Shown here in pieces: positions 17,955 through 27,216 of a stretch of 64,000 nt of DNA. Within the stretch, counting starts at the first letter, position 1, and the number at the start of each line of letters is the position of its first letter. The DNA comes from Christiangramia sp. OXR-203. GTDB taxonomy: Bacteria > Bacteroidota > Bacteroidia > Flavobacteriales > Flavobacteriaceae. The notes beneath the pieces are model-generated. The model saw only the letters and a list, made by a program, of their open reading frames with translations, made no database searches and had not been told where the DNA came from. The position numbers were made by a program, and so were the translations under genes. The stretch spans positions 1,302,001 through 1,366,000 of the forward strand of contig NZ_CP139698.1 of NCBI RefSeq assembly GCF_034372165.1, in the 5' to 3' direction.

Positions 17955-18566
17955 ATGAAAATTGCTATAATATATTACAGTGCAACCGGTACAAATCATC
18001 AAATGGCGAAGTGGGCAGCAGAAGCTGCAAAGTCTAATGGGGATCATGATGTTCGACTCCGAAAATTAAAGGAAACTGCCCCAATGGAAGCTATTGAATC
18101 AAATGATGCCTGGAAAAAACACTATAAGGAAACACAGGACGTTGAGGTTGCAGAGCTGGACGATCTTGATTGGGCAGATGCAATAATTTTTAGTATACCA
18201 ACCAGATATGGAAATTTACCTTCTCAGCTTCAGGCATTTTTTGATACCACGGGAGGATTATGGAGTAAAGGAAAATTGATTAATAAAGTCGTTTCGGGTA
18301 TGACCAGTGCGCAAAATCCACACGGTGGTCAGGAAACTACGCTACTCTCACTTTATAAAAGCATGTTTCATTGGGGAGCTATCGTTGCTGCTCCTGGATA
18401 TACTTCAGAAGAACTATTCAAAACTGGAGGTAATCCTTATGGTTTTAGTTCTGAAGGAGGAGTGGATAATCTTAATGAGCAATCTAAAACTTCTATAACG
18501 CATCAGGTAAAACGCACTATAAATATTGCTGAAAGTATTAAAAGCGGAATGAGTAATGCTTCATAG
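17955..18566 (+). CDS. wrbA: WrbA-type NAD(P)H:quinone oxidoreductase
   Basis: Flavodoxin-fold FMN protein of 203 residues, near the usual 198 of WrbA. The FMN phosphate loop is YYSATGTNH at residues 7-15, the isoalloxazine contacts lie in IPTRYGNLPSQLQAF, and the active-site region holds GGQETTLLS. These enzymes reduce quinones by two electrons to avoid radical formation. It stands alone between rluE and a convergent peptidase gene, from which a terminator hairpin separates it. Confidence 0.93.
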   Translation: MKIAIIYYSATGTNHQMAKWAAEAAKSNGDHDVRLRKLKETAPMEAIESNDAWKKHYKETQDVEVAELDDLDWADAIIFSIPTRYGNLPSQLQAFFDTTGGLWSKGKLINKVVSGMTSAQNPHGGQETTLLSLYKSMFHWGAIVAAPGYTSEELFKTGGNPYGFSSEGGVDNLNEQSKTSITHQVKRTINIAESIKSGMSNAS

Positions 18567-18602
18567 ATAGTTAGTAAAATCTTAAGACGTAGATCCAAAA
18601 CA

Positions 18603-18634
18603 AAATAAAGCCCTGAAACTTCAGGGCTTTATTT
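18603..18634. terminator. Bidirectional terminator between wrbA and the M3 peptidase
   Basis: A perfect 14-bp inverted repeat (18603-18616 and 18621-18634) with a 4-base loop, GC-rich in the middle (AAGCCCTGA) and with A/T arms. It serves both converging genes. Confidence 0.9.
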
Positions 18635-18653
18635 AATATCGAAAGTTTTGAAC

Positions 18654-20810
18654 TTATTCTTCGGTAGTTGAATTTTCAGGAATAGGAAAACCACGATCAC
18701 GCATTAACGCATCAATTTCAGCATCCCTTCCACGGAATTTCTTATAAGCTTCCCCAGGATCCATCGCATTTCTAGGAGCAAAAAGGTATTTCACCAGCTT
18801 CCGCGCAACTTCCTTATCATAGAAACCACCTTCAGCTTCAGCAAAAGCTTCCGCAGCATCAGCAGTTAAAACATCTGCCCATAAATATCCGTAATATCCT
18901 GAAGCATAGCCTTCTCCAGAGAACACATGTCCAAAATGAGGCGTTCTATGACGCATTACGATCTCCTCCGGCATATTCAGTTCTTTTAAAGTTTCCTTTT
19001 CGAATTTGGCAGGATCGATCTTGTCTGGATCTGTTGTGTGATATTTCATATCCATGATCGCAGAAGCCAAAAATTCGGTCGTACCAAATCCCTGGTTGAA
19101 AGTGGAAGCCTTTTTGATCTTTGCTACTAAAGCTTCAGGAATAACTTCATTAGTTTCGTGATGTCTTAGAAACTGGTTGATAACCTTGTCTGTAGACAAC
19201 CATCTCTCCAGTAATTGCGATTGAAATTCAGTATAATCACGTACGCCACCATTTAAGGTAGGATACTCCACATTAGCTGATAGAAAGTGCAGGGCATGGC
19301 CAAATTCATGGAAAAATGTTTCTGCATCATCCCAGGAAACCAATACTGGCTCACCCGGAGCAGGTTCGATAAAGTTTGAATTGTTAGAAGCCAAAACTGG
19401 TTTTTCACCTGTTAACTTCGTATAACCTCTGTAAGTAGTTGCCCAGGCTCCAGAGCGTTTTCCCTGTCGAGCATAAGGATCTAAATACCATAATCCTACA
19501 ATATCACCCGAATCTTTATCACTAACTTCCCAGACGTTCACATCCTCATGAAAGACGGGCACACTATTATTCTCTACAGGAGTAAAAGCAAAATTGAACA
19601 ACTCACCAGCAGTAAAAAATAAGGCCTGGGTAAGATTTCCTAGTTCCAGGTATTGTTTTACTTCTTCGCTATCCAGGTCATATTTTTCTTTTCTAACCTT
19701 TTCAGCATAGAATCTATAATCCCATGGTTTGATAGTAATATTTGCATTTTCAGAATCTGCAACCTTCTGCATGTCTGCTACTTCTTCTTTTACTCTTGCT
19801 AAAGCCGCAGGCCATACCTGCATCATTAGATCCATGGCATTTTCAGGATTTTTAGCCATGCGATTCTGTAAACGCCACTGTGCGTAATTATCAAAACCAA
19901 GTAATTCCACACGCTCATCTCTAAGCTTCAGGATCTTTTGAATAGTCTCTTTATTATCGAATTCATCATTATTATCTCCTCGGGAATAGTAGTTCTTCCA
20001 TACTTTTTCACGTAGTTCTCTTTCCGTAGAATAGGTAAGAAATGGATCCATGGAAGATCTTGTATTGGTAACTGCATAATAACCTTTATGATCACGGTCC
20101 TCAGCAGCTTTGGCGGCAGATTTCACAAAGGATTCCGGCAGTCCGCCAGTTTGTTCCTTTGTAAGATAGATCACATAATTCTCTTCATCTGCCAATACGT
20201 TACTTGAAAACTTAGTATATAGTGCAGAAAGTTCCTTGTTGATCTCTGCATAACGTTTTTTGTCTTCCTCACTTAGGTCGGCTCCCTGCATAGCGAACTC
20301 TTCATAAACCAAATCGATGACTCGTTGTTCTGCGGAATCTAATGGCTTCTTCTGAGAATTCTCATAAACCGTTTTAATTCGTTTAAATAAAGCTTCATTC
20401 TGGCTGATCTTCGAGGAATACTCTGAAATCTCTGGAGCCAGTTCTTTCTGAACAGCTCTGAATTCCGGGCTGGAAACATTGCTGCTATAGATACCATAAT
20501 AGGTAAAAGCACGATCGAGTTCCTTACCTGCTTTTTCCATTGGAATAATGGTGTTTTCAAAGGTAGCTTCAGCAGTATTGTTAGCAATCTTATTGATCTC
20601 TTCCAAATGCAACTCCATTCCCTTGCGAATAGCTGGTTTTACAAGTGAAACTTCCATTTTGTCAAAGGCTGGAACTCCTTCATAAGGGCCCTGCCATTCT
20701 TTAAGTAATGGATTTTGCATAATTTCTTGGTTATTTTCCTGAGCATTAGACTGACTAATTAGTGCAAATAGCGCGATCATACTCAAGCCTGTTCGTAATT
20801 TCTTTTTCAT
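18654..20810 (-). CDS. dcp: M3 family peptidyl-dipeptidase (Dcp-like), exported
   Basis: Zinc metallopeptidase of 718 residues. The HEFGH zinc motif gives His501, Glu502 and His505, in the context FFHEFGHALHFL; the third ligand lies about 25-30 residues on, in the YTEFQSQLLERW region. The length and the whole-chain helical pattern match Dcp/oligopeptidase A. An N-terminal signal peptide (MKKKLRTGLSMIALFAL, cleavage near SNAQ) indicates the periplasm, unlike cytosolic oligopeptidase A. Dcp releases C-terminal dipeptides. It lies 83 bases downstream of the AraC regulator gene on the same strand. Confidence 0.93.
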   Translation of the reverse strand: MKKKLRTGLSMIALFALISQSNAQENNQEIMQNPLLKEWQGPYEGVPAFDKMEVSLVKPAIRKGMELHLEEINKIANNTAEATFENTIIPMEKAGKELDRAFTYYGIYSSNVSSPEFRAVQKELAPEISEYSSKISQNEALFKRIKTVYENSQKKPLDSAEQRVIDLVYEEFAMQGADLSEEDKKRYAEINKELSALYTKFSSNVLADEENYVIYLTKEQTGGLPESFVKSAAKAAEDRDHKGYYAVTNTRSSMDPFLTYSTERELREKVWKNYYSRGDNNDEFDNKETIQKILKLRDERVELLGFDNYAQWRLQNRMAKNPENAMDLMMQVWPAALARVKEEVADMQKVADSENANITIKPWDYRFYAEKVRKEKYDLDSEEVKQYLELGNLTQALFFTAGELFNFAFTPVENNSVPVFHEDVNVWEVSDKDSGDIVGLWYLDPYARQGKRSGAWATTYRGYTKLTGEKPVLASNNSNFIEPAPGEPVLVSWDDAETFFHEFGHALHFLSANVEYPTLNGGVRDYTEFQSQLLERWLSTDKVINQFLRHHETNEVIPEALVAKIKKASTFNQGFGTTEFLASAIMDMKYHTTDPDKIDPAKFEKETLKELNMPEEIVMRHRTPHFGHVFSGEGYASGYYGYLWADVLTADAAEAFAEAEGGFYDKEVARKLVKYLFAPRNAMDPGEAYKKFRGRDAEIDALMRDRGFPIPENSTTEE

Positions 20811-20893
20811 ATTTTATATTTATTCGAAGTCTTTTAACATACCGAACCAAAGCGAGGCTTTAAATATCCCGGTAAGTCAATTAAATTTATATA

Positions 20894-21913
20894 TTAATTT
20901 GATGGTAATTCATTTTTGGAAAGTACTTTCCTTGGAGAAACTCCATATTTTTTCTTGAAGATCTTTGAAAAATAACTTCGGCTGGATAATCCTAATTCAT
21001 AAACAACCTCACTAACGTTCTTTTTGCCTGAAGAAAGCATGTGTAGTGCTCTTGTAAGTCGTATGTCACGCACATATCCATTCACGGTTTTTCCATAAAC
21101 CTTCTGAAAAACTTCCTGAAGCTTGTTCGTGTTAACGCCGGCGATTTGTGCCAGTTCGTTGACAGTTCCAGCCTGGGCGAGATTGGAATCTATGTACTTA
21201 ACAACCTTTTCTACAGCCGCCCGGTCTTTATCTTTTAGTTCATTTTGAGTTTGCTGATCCTCCTTTTTAAAATGATTCAACATATAGCTCAGGATCTCCA
21301 GAGATTTTGCTCCCACAAAATTAATCCTCGGAAACCCTGTAAGATCACAAGTTTCAATTTCCTTGATAATTTCTGAAGTCTGGAGGCTAATGTTGCCCAG
21401 GTTTGAGACCCTGTTGTGAGCCTGTACATCACTAAACAATTTGTAGAAAATTGGCTCAAGTTCATGAAGGTCAAAACTGAAGTATTCCTGGAATTTTAAA
21501 CGGTCAATTTCCAGGTAACATAGGGTTGTTTCTATATCCTTCTTCAAAGTAATATTATAAGTCTCTTTACTTTTTGGAGCGGCAATCACGAATTCATGAT
21601 CTTTAACAAGATCTTCAGCATCTATAAAATCAAAACTACTACCAATCATTCCGTCCAGACAATAAATAAATCGAATCGGCTTTATAGTTGGATGGGAAAT
21701 CCTGAGTTCTGTGTCTTCACGAACTGTCACATGATACATATATAGACCTATACCATTTGGAAAATTAATTCCACGAATGTTACCATCACCAATAGGTTCA
21801 GGTATCAATAAGGAGAATTCGCCAAGTTGTTCTGAATGATCTATTCCTAAAGTCTGTGCAAGTTCAGGAATAAAATCATCCACATCATTTATTTCTAAAT
21901 GATAAGTCTTCAT
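20894..21913 (-). CDS. AraC family transcriptional regulator (paralogue A)
   Basis: A 339-residue regulator. The last 100 residues form the AraC double helix-turn-helix: first HTH around VNELAQIAGVNTNKLQEVF, second around VSEVVYELGLSSRSYFSKIF, ending KKYGVSPRKV. The N-terminal 230 residues are a sensor region with a short motif INFPNGIG near residue 52. The protein at 60465-61481 has the same layout and the same INFPNG motif, so the two are paralogues. I chose the ATG at 21913 (MKTYHLEI); one at 21922 would add three residues. Its ligand is unknown and its targets may include the downstream peptidase gene. Confidence 0.88.
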   Translation of the reverse strand: MKTYHLEINDVDDFIPELAQTLGIDHSEQLGEFSLLIPEPIGDGNIRGINFPNGIGLYMYHVTVREDTELRISHPTIKPIRFIYCLDGMIGSSFDFIDAEDLVKDHEFVIAAPKSKETYNITLKKDIETTLCYLEIDRLKFQEYFSFDLHELEPIFYKLFSDVQAHNRVSNLGNISLQTSEIIKEIETCDLTGFPRINFVGAKSLEILSYMLNHFKKEDQQTQNELKDKDRAAVEKVVKYIDSNLAQAGTVNELAQIAGVNTNKLQEVFQKVYGKTVNGYVRDIRLTRALHMLSSGKKNVSEVVYELGLSSRSYFSKIFKKKYGVSPRKVLSKNELPSN

Positions 21914-22021
21914 AAAAATCAAGTTAGTTTGTTAACTCATACAAGGTACACAGCGGCTTAAACTATCACGGCTAAAGAATTGTTAAATTCATTTTGACAA
22001 TGTGAACACTATCAGTTTAAT

Positions 22022-24565
22022 TTATCCTAACCCCTTCCGAAGAACAGCGAGAGGAGGACTTTTTACCACACTATAACTATTTGCAAGTCCAATAATTACT
22101 ACTAACGCGGTAATCGCCGGGAATACTACCAAAAACGGAATCCATGAAGGAACAAATGTAGTATCGAACAGGAAATAACCAATGAGGAAACTGGAGATCA
22201 AGGATAGTAATATTCCAGATAAGCTTCCCAGGATTCCCAGGAATAAGTATTCAAGACCCAGGATTTTTAAGATCTGCCTGTTCTTGGCACCAAGGGTTCT
22301 TAGTAGTACACTTTCACGAATTCTTTGATATTTACTGGTTCTAACAGCACCAATAAGAACGATGATACCGGTAAGAATACTGAAAAATGCCATAAAATTT
22401 ATCAGCCAGGATATCTTACCAAGAATTTCTTCTACAACTTTTAGAACTTGTCTTAGATCAATAATAGTCACATTCGGGAACTCCTGAACCAATTTCTGCT
22501 GAAGCTGCGCCGAGGAATTATCATCTTCAACCCGCGTTGTCATCACCGTGAATTGCGGAGCATCTTCCAGAACACCGGTAGGGAATAAAATTGAAAAATT
22601 TATCTGCATATTACTCCAGTCCACTCTACGAATACTCGCAACTTCAGTTTCCAGCTGAACACCCTGAACATTGAAAATCATTTTGTCTCCAATATTGGCT
22701 TCAGCATCTTCAGCGAGATTATCACTTATAGAAATAGGAATAGGACCTTTTCCAGTAAAATTAGCTTTCCATTTTCCTTCCAGAATTTCTTCCCCTTCAG
22801 AAAGAGAGTCCCTATAGGTAGTTCTGAATTCGTGATCCAGAACCCAGTTATTGATCGTACTGCTAGTATCCTCACGAATCTCGTTTGCGCTTCTACCTTT
22901 CAACTTAATGATACGCATAGTTACGATGGGGATGTTCTGTAATAGCTCCAGACTACTGCTGTCAATTACCTGTTTAACCTCATCCTTCTGCTCACTTTGA
23001 ACGTCCAGCAAGATCATATTTGGAGTATTCTGCTGGCTTTCCAATGTAGTTTGAGCCAGAAGCAGATCCCTGGTAAAGTATAACGTACTAATTAAAAATG
23101 TTCCAATCCCAATGGCAAGAATGAGAATGAGTGTTTGATTCTGTGGCCGATAAAGGTTTAAAACACTTTGTCTTGCCGGGAATCCCCAGTTCTTCGGAAA
23201 ATACCTTTTCAGTAATTTCATAATTAAAGCTGCAAATCCGCTTAAAATTGCGAAGGTGATTGCCAGTCCCAGAACGAACCAGATCGCATATAGCCAGTTA
23301 TCGAGTAACCAGAATGCAAAGATCCAGATAAAAATTATGACTGCGATTGACACCAGAATCTTATACTTTTTGTTCGATTCCGCAGATTGCTGCATGCGTA
23401 AAGTCTGCAGCGGAGAAATATCCAGGGTGGTAAGTAAAGGGTATAGTGCAAAAAGAACCGACATGCTTACTCCAAGTATAATTCCTGTAATTATTACTAC
23501 AGGTGAAATTTGGAGATCTATCTCTACCGGCAAAAGATCCTGTAACAGGTAGGGAAATAATTCCTGCAATCCGAGTCCTAAAAGCGTTCCAATGATAGAA
23601 CCGATCAATCCAATAACGATCACCTGAATTAAGAAGATTTGAAAACTTTGTTTTCTTGAAGCACCAAGGCATTTCAAAATAGCGATCGATGCAACTTTTT
23701 CTTTTATATAGATATGTATGGCACTGGCGATTCCAACACATCCAAGTAATAACGCAATAAAAGCAACCAGGTTCAGGAATTTTGCAAAATTTTCATATCG
23801 TCTTCCTAATCTCTGACTAGTGGATAGGTGAGTGTCCAGATCTGCATCATTCGCATCGAGTATTGGATCAAGTTCTTCATCAAACTTCTCCATATCAAGA
23901 CTTTCCGGAGCGGTAAAATAATACCTGTAATCAATGCGGCTACCGGTTTGAACCAAGCCAGATTTCTCAATGGCAGAAAAGGGCACCAATAGGGGAGGAG
24001 CTATAGAACTAAAAATGCTGGAACTGCCGGGAACATTGTTCAATGCTCCACCAATTTCTAAACTTGTATTTCCAATTTTTACAGTATCGCCAATTTCAAT
24101 TCCCAATTGTAGCATGACCGTGGCATCCACCAGTGCAACTTCAGACTCTCTGAAATTATTACCGGCTTCGGGTGGTGTAGTTTCTATTTCACCATAAAAT
24201 GGAAAACCGCCTTCTATTCCCCGAACCTGCATTAGTTTTGTTCCCTGGTTTCCAGGAAACGCTGCCATAGATGCAAAACTTATCTCTCTGGCTTCCGCGC
24301 CTCCAAGGGAATCGATGATTCCGTAAACTTTTTCCGTAGGAAGTTTATCACTGTCAATAATATAATCGGCGCCCATCAGGGATTTCGATTGGAGTGAAAT
24401 ATTACGTTTGAGGTTAGCGCTAAATGACTGTATAGAGACTACTGCAGCAATTCCAAGTACGATAGATGCAATAAATAGAAATAATTTTCGACTACTTGCT
24501 TTCCCATCCCTTAAAGCCATTTTTATTAACCATGGGAAGCCGGCGCTTGATCTTTCAGAACTCAT
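22022..24565 (-). CDS. ybbP: FtsX-like ABC permease (YbbP type)
   Basis: Inner-membrane permease of 847 residues with about ten predicted helices: one at the N-terminus (LFLFIASIVLGIAAVV), three plus two in the first half, and four in the second, with two FtsX domains and large periplasmic loops. This layout matches E. coli YbbP. The start is the ATG at 24565, one base after the stop of the ATPase gene; the longer frame to 24649 would lie inside that gene. Its partner is the ATPase just upstream and, by conserved context, the TesA-like esterase across the divergent promoter. Such pairs usually move or extract envelope lipids or hydrophobic molecules. Confidence 0.9.
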   Translation of the reverse strand: MSSERSSAGFPWLIKMALRDGKASSRKLFLFIASIVLGIAAVVSIQSFSANLKRNISLQSKSLMGADYIIDSDKLPTEKVYGIIDSLGGAEAREISFASMAAFPGNQGTKLMQVRGIEGGFPFYGEIETTPPEAGNNFRESEVALVDATVMLQLGIEIGDTVKIGNTSLEIGGALNNVPGSSSIFSSIAPPLLVPFSAIEKSGLVQTGSRIDYRYYFTAPESLDMEKFDEELDPILDANDADLDTHLSTSQRLGRRYENFAKFLNLVAFIALLLGCVGIASAIHIYIKEKVASIAILKCLGASRKQSFQIFLIQVIVIGLIGSIIGTLLGLGLQELFPYLLQDLLPVEIDLQISPVVIITGIILGVSMSVLFALYPLLTTLDISPLQTLRMQQSAESNKKYKILVSIAVIIFIWIFAFWLLDNWLYAIWFVLGLAITFAILSGFAALIMKLLKRYFPKNWGFPARQSVLNLYRPQNQTLILILAIGIGTFLISTLYFTRDLLLAQTTLESQQNTPNMILLDVQSEQKDEVKQVIDSSSLELLQNIPIVTMRIIKLKGRSANEIREDTSSTINNWVLDHEFRTTYRDSLSEGEEILEGKWKANFTGKGPIPISISDNLAEDAEANIGDKMIFNVQGVQLETEVASIRRVDWSNMQINFSILFPTGVLEDAPQFTVMTTRVEDDNSSAQLQQKLVQEFPNVTIIDLRQVLKVVEEILGKISWLINFMAFFSILTGIIVLIGAVRTSKYQRIRESVLLRTLGAKNRQILKILGLEYLFLGILGSLSGILLSLISSFLIGYFLFDTTFVPSWIPFLVVFPAITALVVIIGLANSYSVVKSPPLAVLRKGLG

Positions 24566-24566
24566 A

Positions 24567-25250
24567 TTACTCCTGGATTTGTAATTCCTGAACTTTTCCC
24601 CCTCGAAGCTTAAGAATTCGCTGTGTTTTTTTAGCCAGTTCCATATCATGGGTAACTATTACCAGGGTGGTCCCCAGGTCCTTGTTCAGCGTTAAAAGTA
24701 GATCGATTACATTTTGTCCAGTAGCTTCATCCAGATTTCCCGTAGGCTCATCTGCAAAAAGTATCTTAGGTTTGTTACAGAATGCACGGGCGAGTGCAAC
24801 TCTCTGTTGTTCCCCTCCAGACAATTGTGTTGGGTAATGATTCATTCTATCCTTCAAACCAACTTTTTCCAAAAGGGCTGTAGCTTCATTTTCTGCACTT
24901 GAATCTCCCCGAAGCTCCAATGGAACAGCAACATTTTCAAGTGCGGTAAGGGTTGGGATAAGCTGAAAGTTCTGAAATACAAATCCTACATGCCTGTTTC
25001 TTAAGGCAGCGCGATCATCTTCATCTAGCTCACTTAGATTTTCGCCGCAAAGTTCTATAGTACCTTCATCACTTCGATCAAGTCCTGCACTTAAGCCAAG
25101 TAAAGTCGTTTTCCCACTACCTGAAGGGCCTACGATAGCAAAAGTTTCTCCTTCTTCAATATCAAAATTGATCTTGTCCAGGATGACCAGCTTTCTATTA
25201 CCATTATTATAAGTTTTGCTGAGATTTTCAACCCTTAAAATTTTTGCCAT
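24567..25250 (-). CDS. ybbA: ABC transporter ATP-binding protein (YbbA/LolD family)
   Basis: ATPase of 227 residues powering the YbbP-like permease. All motifs are intact: Walker A GPSGSGKT (41-48), Q-loop in FVFQNFQL, signature LSGGEQQRVALARA, Walker B ILFADEP and the switch histidine in VIVTHD. I chose the ATG at 25250 (MAKILRVENLSK), where homology begins; an upstream in-frame ATG at 25286 adds only basic residues. The stop is one base from the permease start, so translation is probably coupled. The gene is divergent from the esterase gene with 52 bases between the start codons. Confidence 0.94.
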   Translation of the reverse strand: MAKILRVENLSKTYNNGNRKLVILDKINFDIEEGETFAIVGPSGSGKTTLLGLSAGLDRSDEGTIELCGENLSELDEDDRAALRNRHVGFVFQNFQLIPTLTALENVAVPLELRGDSSAENEATALLEKVGLKDRMNHYPTQLSGGEQQRVALARAFCNKPKILFADEPTGNLDEATGQNVIDLLLTLNKDLGTTLVIVTHDMELAKKTQRILKLRGGKVQELQIQE

Positions 25251-25302
25251 CTTAGTTCTTTTAATTTTCTTTACTCGGGCCAACAAAATAAGAAATGATT
25301 TT

Positions 25303-26010
25303 ATGAATACTGCACCTATCTTTCGAAGCTTTCAAATCTTTGCGCTTAGTTTTGTTTTACTGCTGAATCTTTCCTGCGGAAATGAAAAAAAATCAGACAC
25401 AGCTGAGGAGAAATCTGCCACTGAAGAAGCTGAGAATAATTCAGAAGAAGAGAATTCTAAAACGATCCTGTTTTTTGGGGATAGTATTACTGCAGGCTAT
25501 GGGCTTGAGACCGATGAAGCTTTCCCGAATTTAATTCAGCAGCGACTGGATTCTCTTAGGTATGATTACACAGTAATTAATGCCGGGCTTAGTGGAGAGA
25601 CTACCGCCGGAGGACTTAATCGGATCGATTGGGTGCTAAAACAAAATGTAGAGATCTTTGTTCTGGAGCTAGGTGCGAATGATGGATTACGTGGTGTTCC
25701 TTTAGCCGAAACCAGGTCCAATCTTAATAGGATCGTGGATTATGTTCAGGAGAAAAATTCAGAAACTAAGATCATTCTTGCCGGAATGCAGATCCCACCA
25801 AATCTTGGGGAAGATTATACCACAGAATTCAGAGACCTATTTCCAGAACTAGCTGAAAAAGAGAACATCTATTTAATTCCATTTATACTGGAAGGTGTAG
25901 CAGGTGATCCGGATCTCAATCAACAGGATGGTATTCATCCAACTGCTGAAGCTCAGCCAATTTTAGTAGAAAATATCTGGGAAACTTTAGAACCCCTTCT
26001 TAAAAACTAA
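25303..26010 (+). CDS. tesA: SGNH/GDSL arylesterase-lysophospholipase (TesA-like), lipoprotein
   Basis: Lipid-hydrolysing enzyme of 235 residues. A type II signal peptide ends LNLSC, so Cys25 is probably lipidated, followed by an acidic linker. The nucleophile is Ser61 in FFGDSITAGYG; block III is LGANDGLRG, and the catalytic Asp/His are in DGIHPTAEAQ. E. coli TesA is a periplasmic thioesterase/lysophospholipase whose gene is divergent from ybbA-ybbP, exactly as here. I chose the ATG at 25303 because the frame upstream to 25216 would overlap the divergent ATPase gene. Its end overlaps the next gene on the other strand by 24 bases. Confidence 0.92.
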   Translation: MNTAPIFRSFQIFALSFVLLLNLSCGNEKKSDTAEEKSATEEAENNSEEENSKTILFFGDSITAGYGLETDEAFPNLIQQRLDSLRYDYTVINAGLSGETTAGGLNRIDWVLKQNVEIFVLELGANDGLRGVPLAETRSNLNRIVDYVQEKNSETKIILAGMQIPPNLGEDYTTEFRDLFPELAEKENIYLIPFILEGVAGDPDLNQQDGIHPTAEAQPILVENIWETLEPLLKN

Positions 26011-26373
26011 TTGCTGAAACCCAAGGCTAGCAAAAAATGCGATCGCAGCAGTAGTTCCTAAACTTCCACCAAAACCTTCAAAGAATACTCCGGTACAATA
26101 AAATAGTATTCCGAAGAAAATAGATGATAAGATAATAATGCGATTCCTGGTCGCGATCTCTTCCGAAGCCATACCAACAAAACTTGCACCCATAATAACC
26201 AGGGGTAAGGTCTCCCGCAGAACTTCAGAGATTGGCGTATAGATCAATAATCCTCCTGTGATGCTCACCAGAGAAGAAGCGATGACAGCACCCAGATTTA
26301 AACTATTGTTTAAGGTATAAGTGAGCTGACCTGAAAGTACACTACAGCCTAATATCAGTAGTAGATTCATCAT
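25987..26373 (-). CDS. Small integral membrane protein, unknown function
   Basis: A 128-residue protein that is nearly all hydrophobic, with about four predicted helices and no recognisable catalytic motif. It overlaps the preceding gene (26370-26912) by 4 bases, which implies translational coupling. The last eight codons overlap the convergent esterase gene. The pair may form one membrane complex; I do not recognise the family. Confidence 0.7.
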   Translation of the reverse strand: MMNLLLILGCSVLSGQLTYTLNNSLNLGAVIASSLVSITGGLLIYTPISEVLRETLPLVIMGASFVGMASEEIATRNRIIILSSIFFGILFYCTGVFFEGFGGSLGTTAAIAFFASLGFQQLVFKKGF

Positions 26374-26912
26374 AATAGCATGTAAGTTAAAAGGCTTACC
26401 AAGCTTACTCCAGCAAATGCGATGCTACCAAGTTTCCCTGCATAACCGTTAAAATTCTCACGTGTAAGAATGAGTATATTTCCAGCGAAAAATGAGGCTA
26501 GTAATATAAATAGATAATTGCCCGCCAATACCGGAGGAGTCATTCCTACAAAAGCACCGCAGTAAATTGCTGGAGAAGCGATCTTAGTTAAAGGTCTATC
26601 TATAAACTTCGGTAGAATTCCGCCAAAAAGTCCAACAATTCCGGCAGAGAGTACCGCTGAAAGTTCAAATCGATCCTGTAGAAGAAAGGTTACAAGTCCA
26701 CCTAAAATTGCAAATATGATCGTTGTTATGTGTATATCCTTTTCTACCAGTTCGTTTCTCCTCGAAAAATTATGGAAATAAAAATAAAGAAGTAACGAAC
26801 TGATAATCACAAGCGGTATAAGCTGAGAAATCTGGTACTGACTCTCAAAGACTGCGATTCCAATAAAGAGCGTGTGGAATAACAGGAAAATGAATTTAGA
26901 TAAATATTTCAT
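26370..26912 (-). CDS. Integral membrane protein, unknown function
   Basis: A 180-residue protein with about six predicted helices. It starts MKYLSKFIFLLFHTLF and contains a glycine-rich segment (AGIVGLFGGILPKF, then YCGAFVGMTPPV). A similar G-A-x-FVGM motif occurs in the partner protein encoded just downstream (GASFVGMAS), so the two may share ancestry or a fold. It is the first gene of a two-gene operon. I do not recognise a named family. Confidence 0.7.
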   Translation of the reverse strand: MKYLSKFIFLLFHTLFIGIAVFESQYQISQLIPLVIISSLLLYFYFHNFSRRNELVEKDIHITTIIFAILGGLVTFLLQDRFELSAVLSAGIVGLFGGILPKFIDRPLTKIASPAIYCGAFVGMTPPVLAGNYLFILLASFFAGNILILTRENFNGYAGKLGSIAFAGVSLVSLLTYMLL

Positions 26913-27159
26913 TGGTACAAAGGTCTGAAACAGTACCCAAAACTTTCATTATCCACAGGAATTCTTCAGTTTTGTGATTTTGATAACTAAATTTATAATT
27001 TTAACAAATGTTCATTTTTAAAAAATATAAATTAATCATTATTTTTAGCCAGATCTATTAATTATTTGATTTTGAATTGTGTAAAAGTTCTGGCCACATT
27101 CTATTCTATCATTTTAAAATGAATTTAAACTTTTGCTTTTTTTAATCTAATGATGCTTA

Positions 27160-27167
27160 TAGATTTG
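27160..27167 (+). promoter_or_regulatory. -7 promoter element TAGATTTG
   Basis: Exact match to TAnnTTTG. A TTTG 24 bases upstream (27132-27135) is slightly farther than usual for a -33 element. Transcription starting near 27174 would run straight into the hairpin at 27190-27215. Confidence 0.4.
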
Positions 27168-27189
27168 TTTCGATAATGTTCACTTTCGA

Positions 27190-27216
27190 AAAAAGCTTCT
27201 TTCCAGAAGCTTTTTT
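27190..27216. terminator. Orphan terminator-like hairpin upstream of the CDGSH gene
   Basis: Perfect 11-bp stem (AAAAAGCTTCT, 27190-27200, with AGAAGCTTTTT, 27205-27215), loop TTCC, followed by T-rich sequence on the plus strand and a T-run on the minus strand. No gene ends just before it on either strand: on the plus strand nothing is coded upstream, and on the minus strand the next gene starts beyond it. Confidence 0.75.

Noticed and set aside
24565-24649. N-terminal extension of the permease reading frame
   Set aside because: It overlaps the last codons of the ATPase gene in another frame; the ATG at 24565 fits both homology and the one-base spacing.
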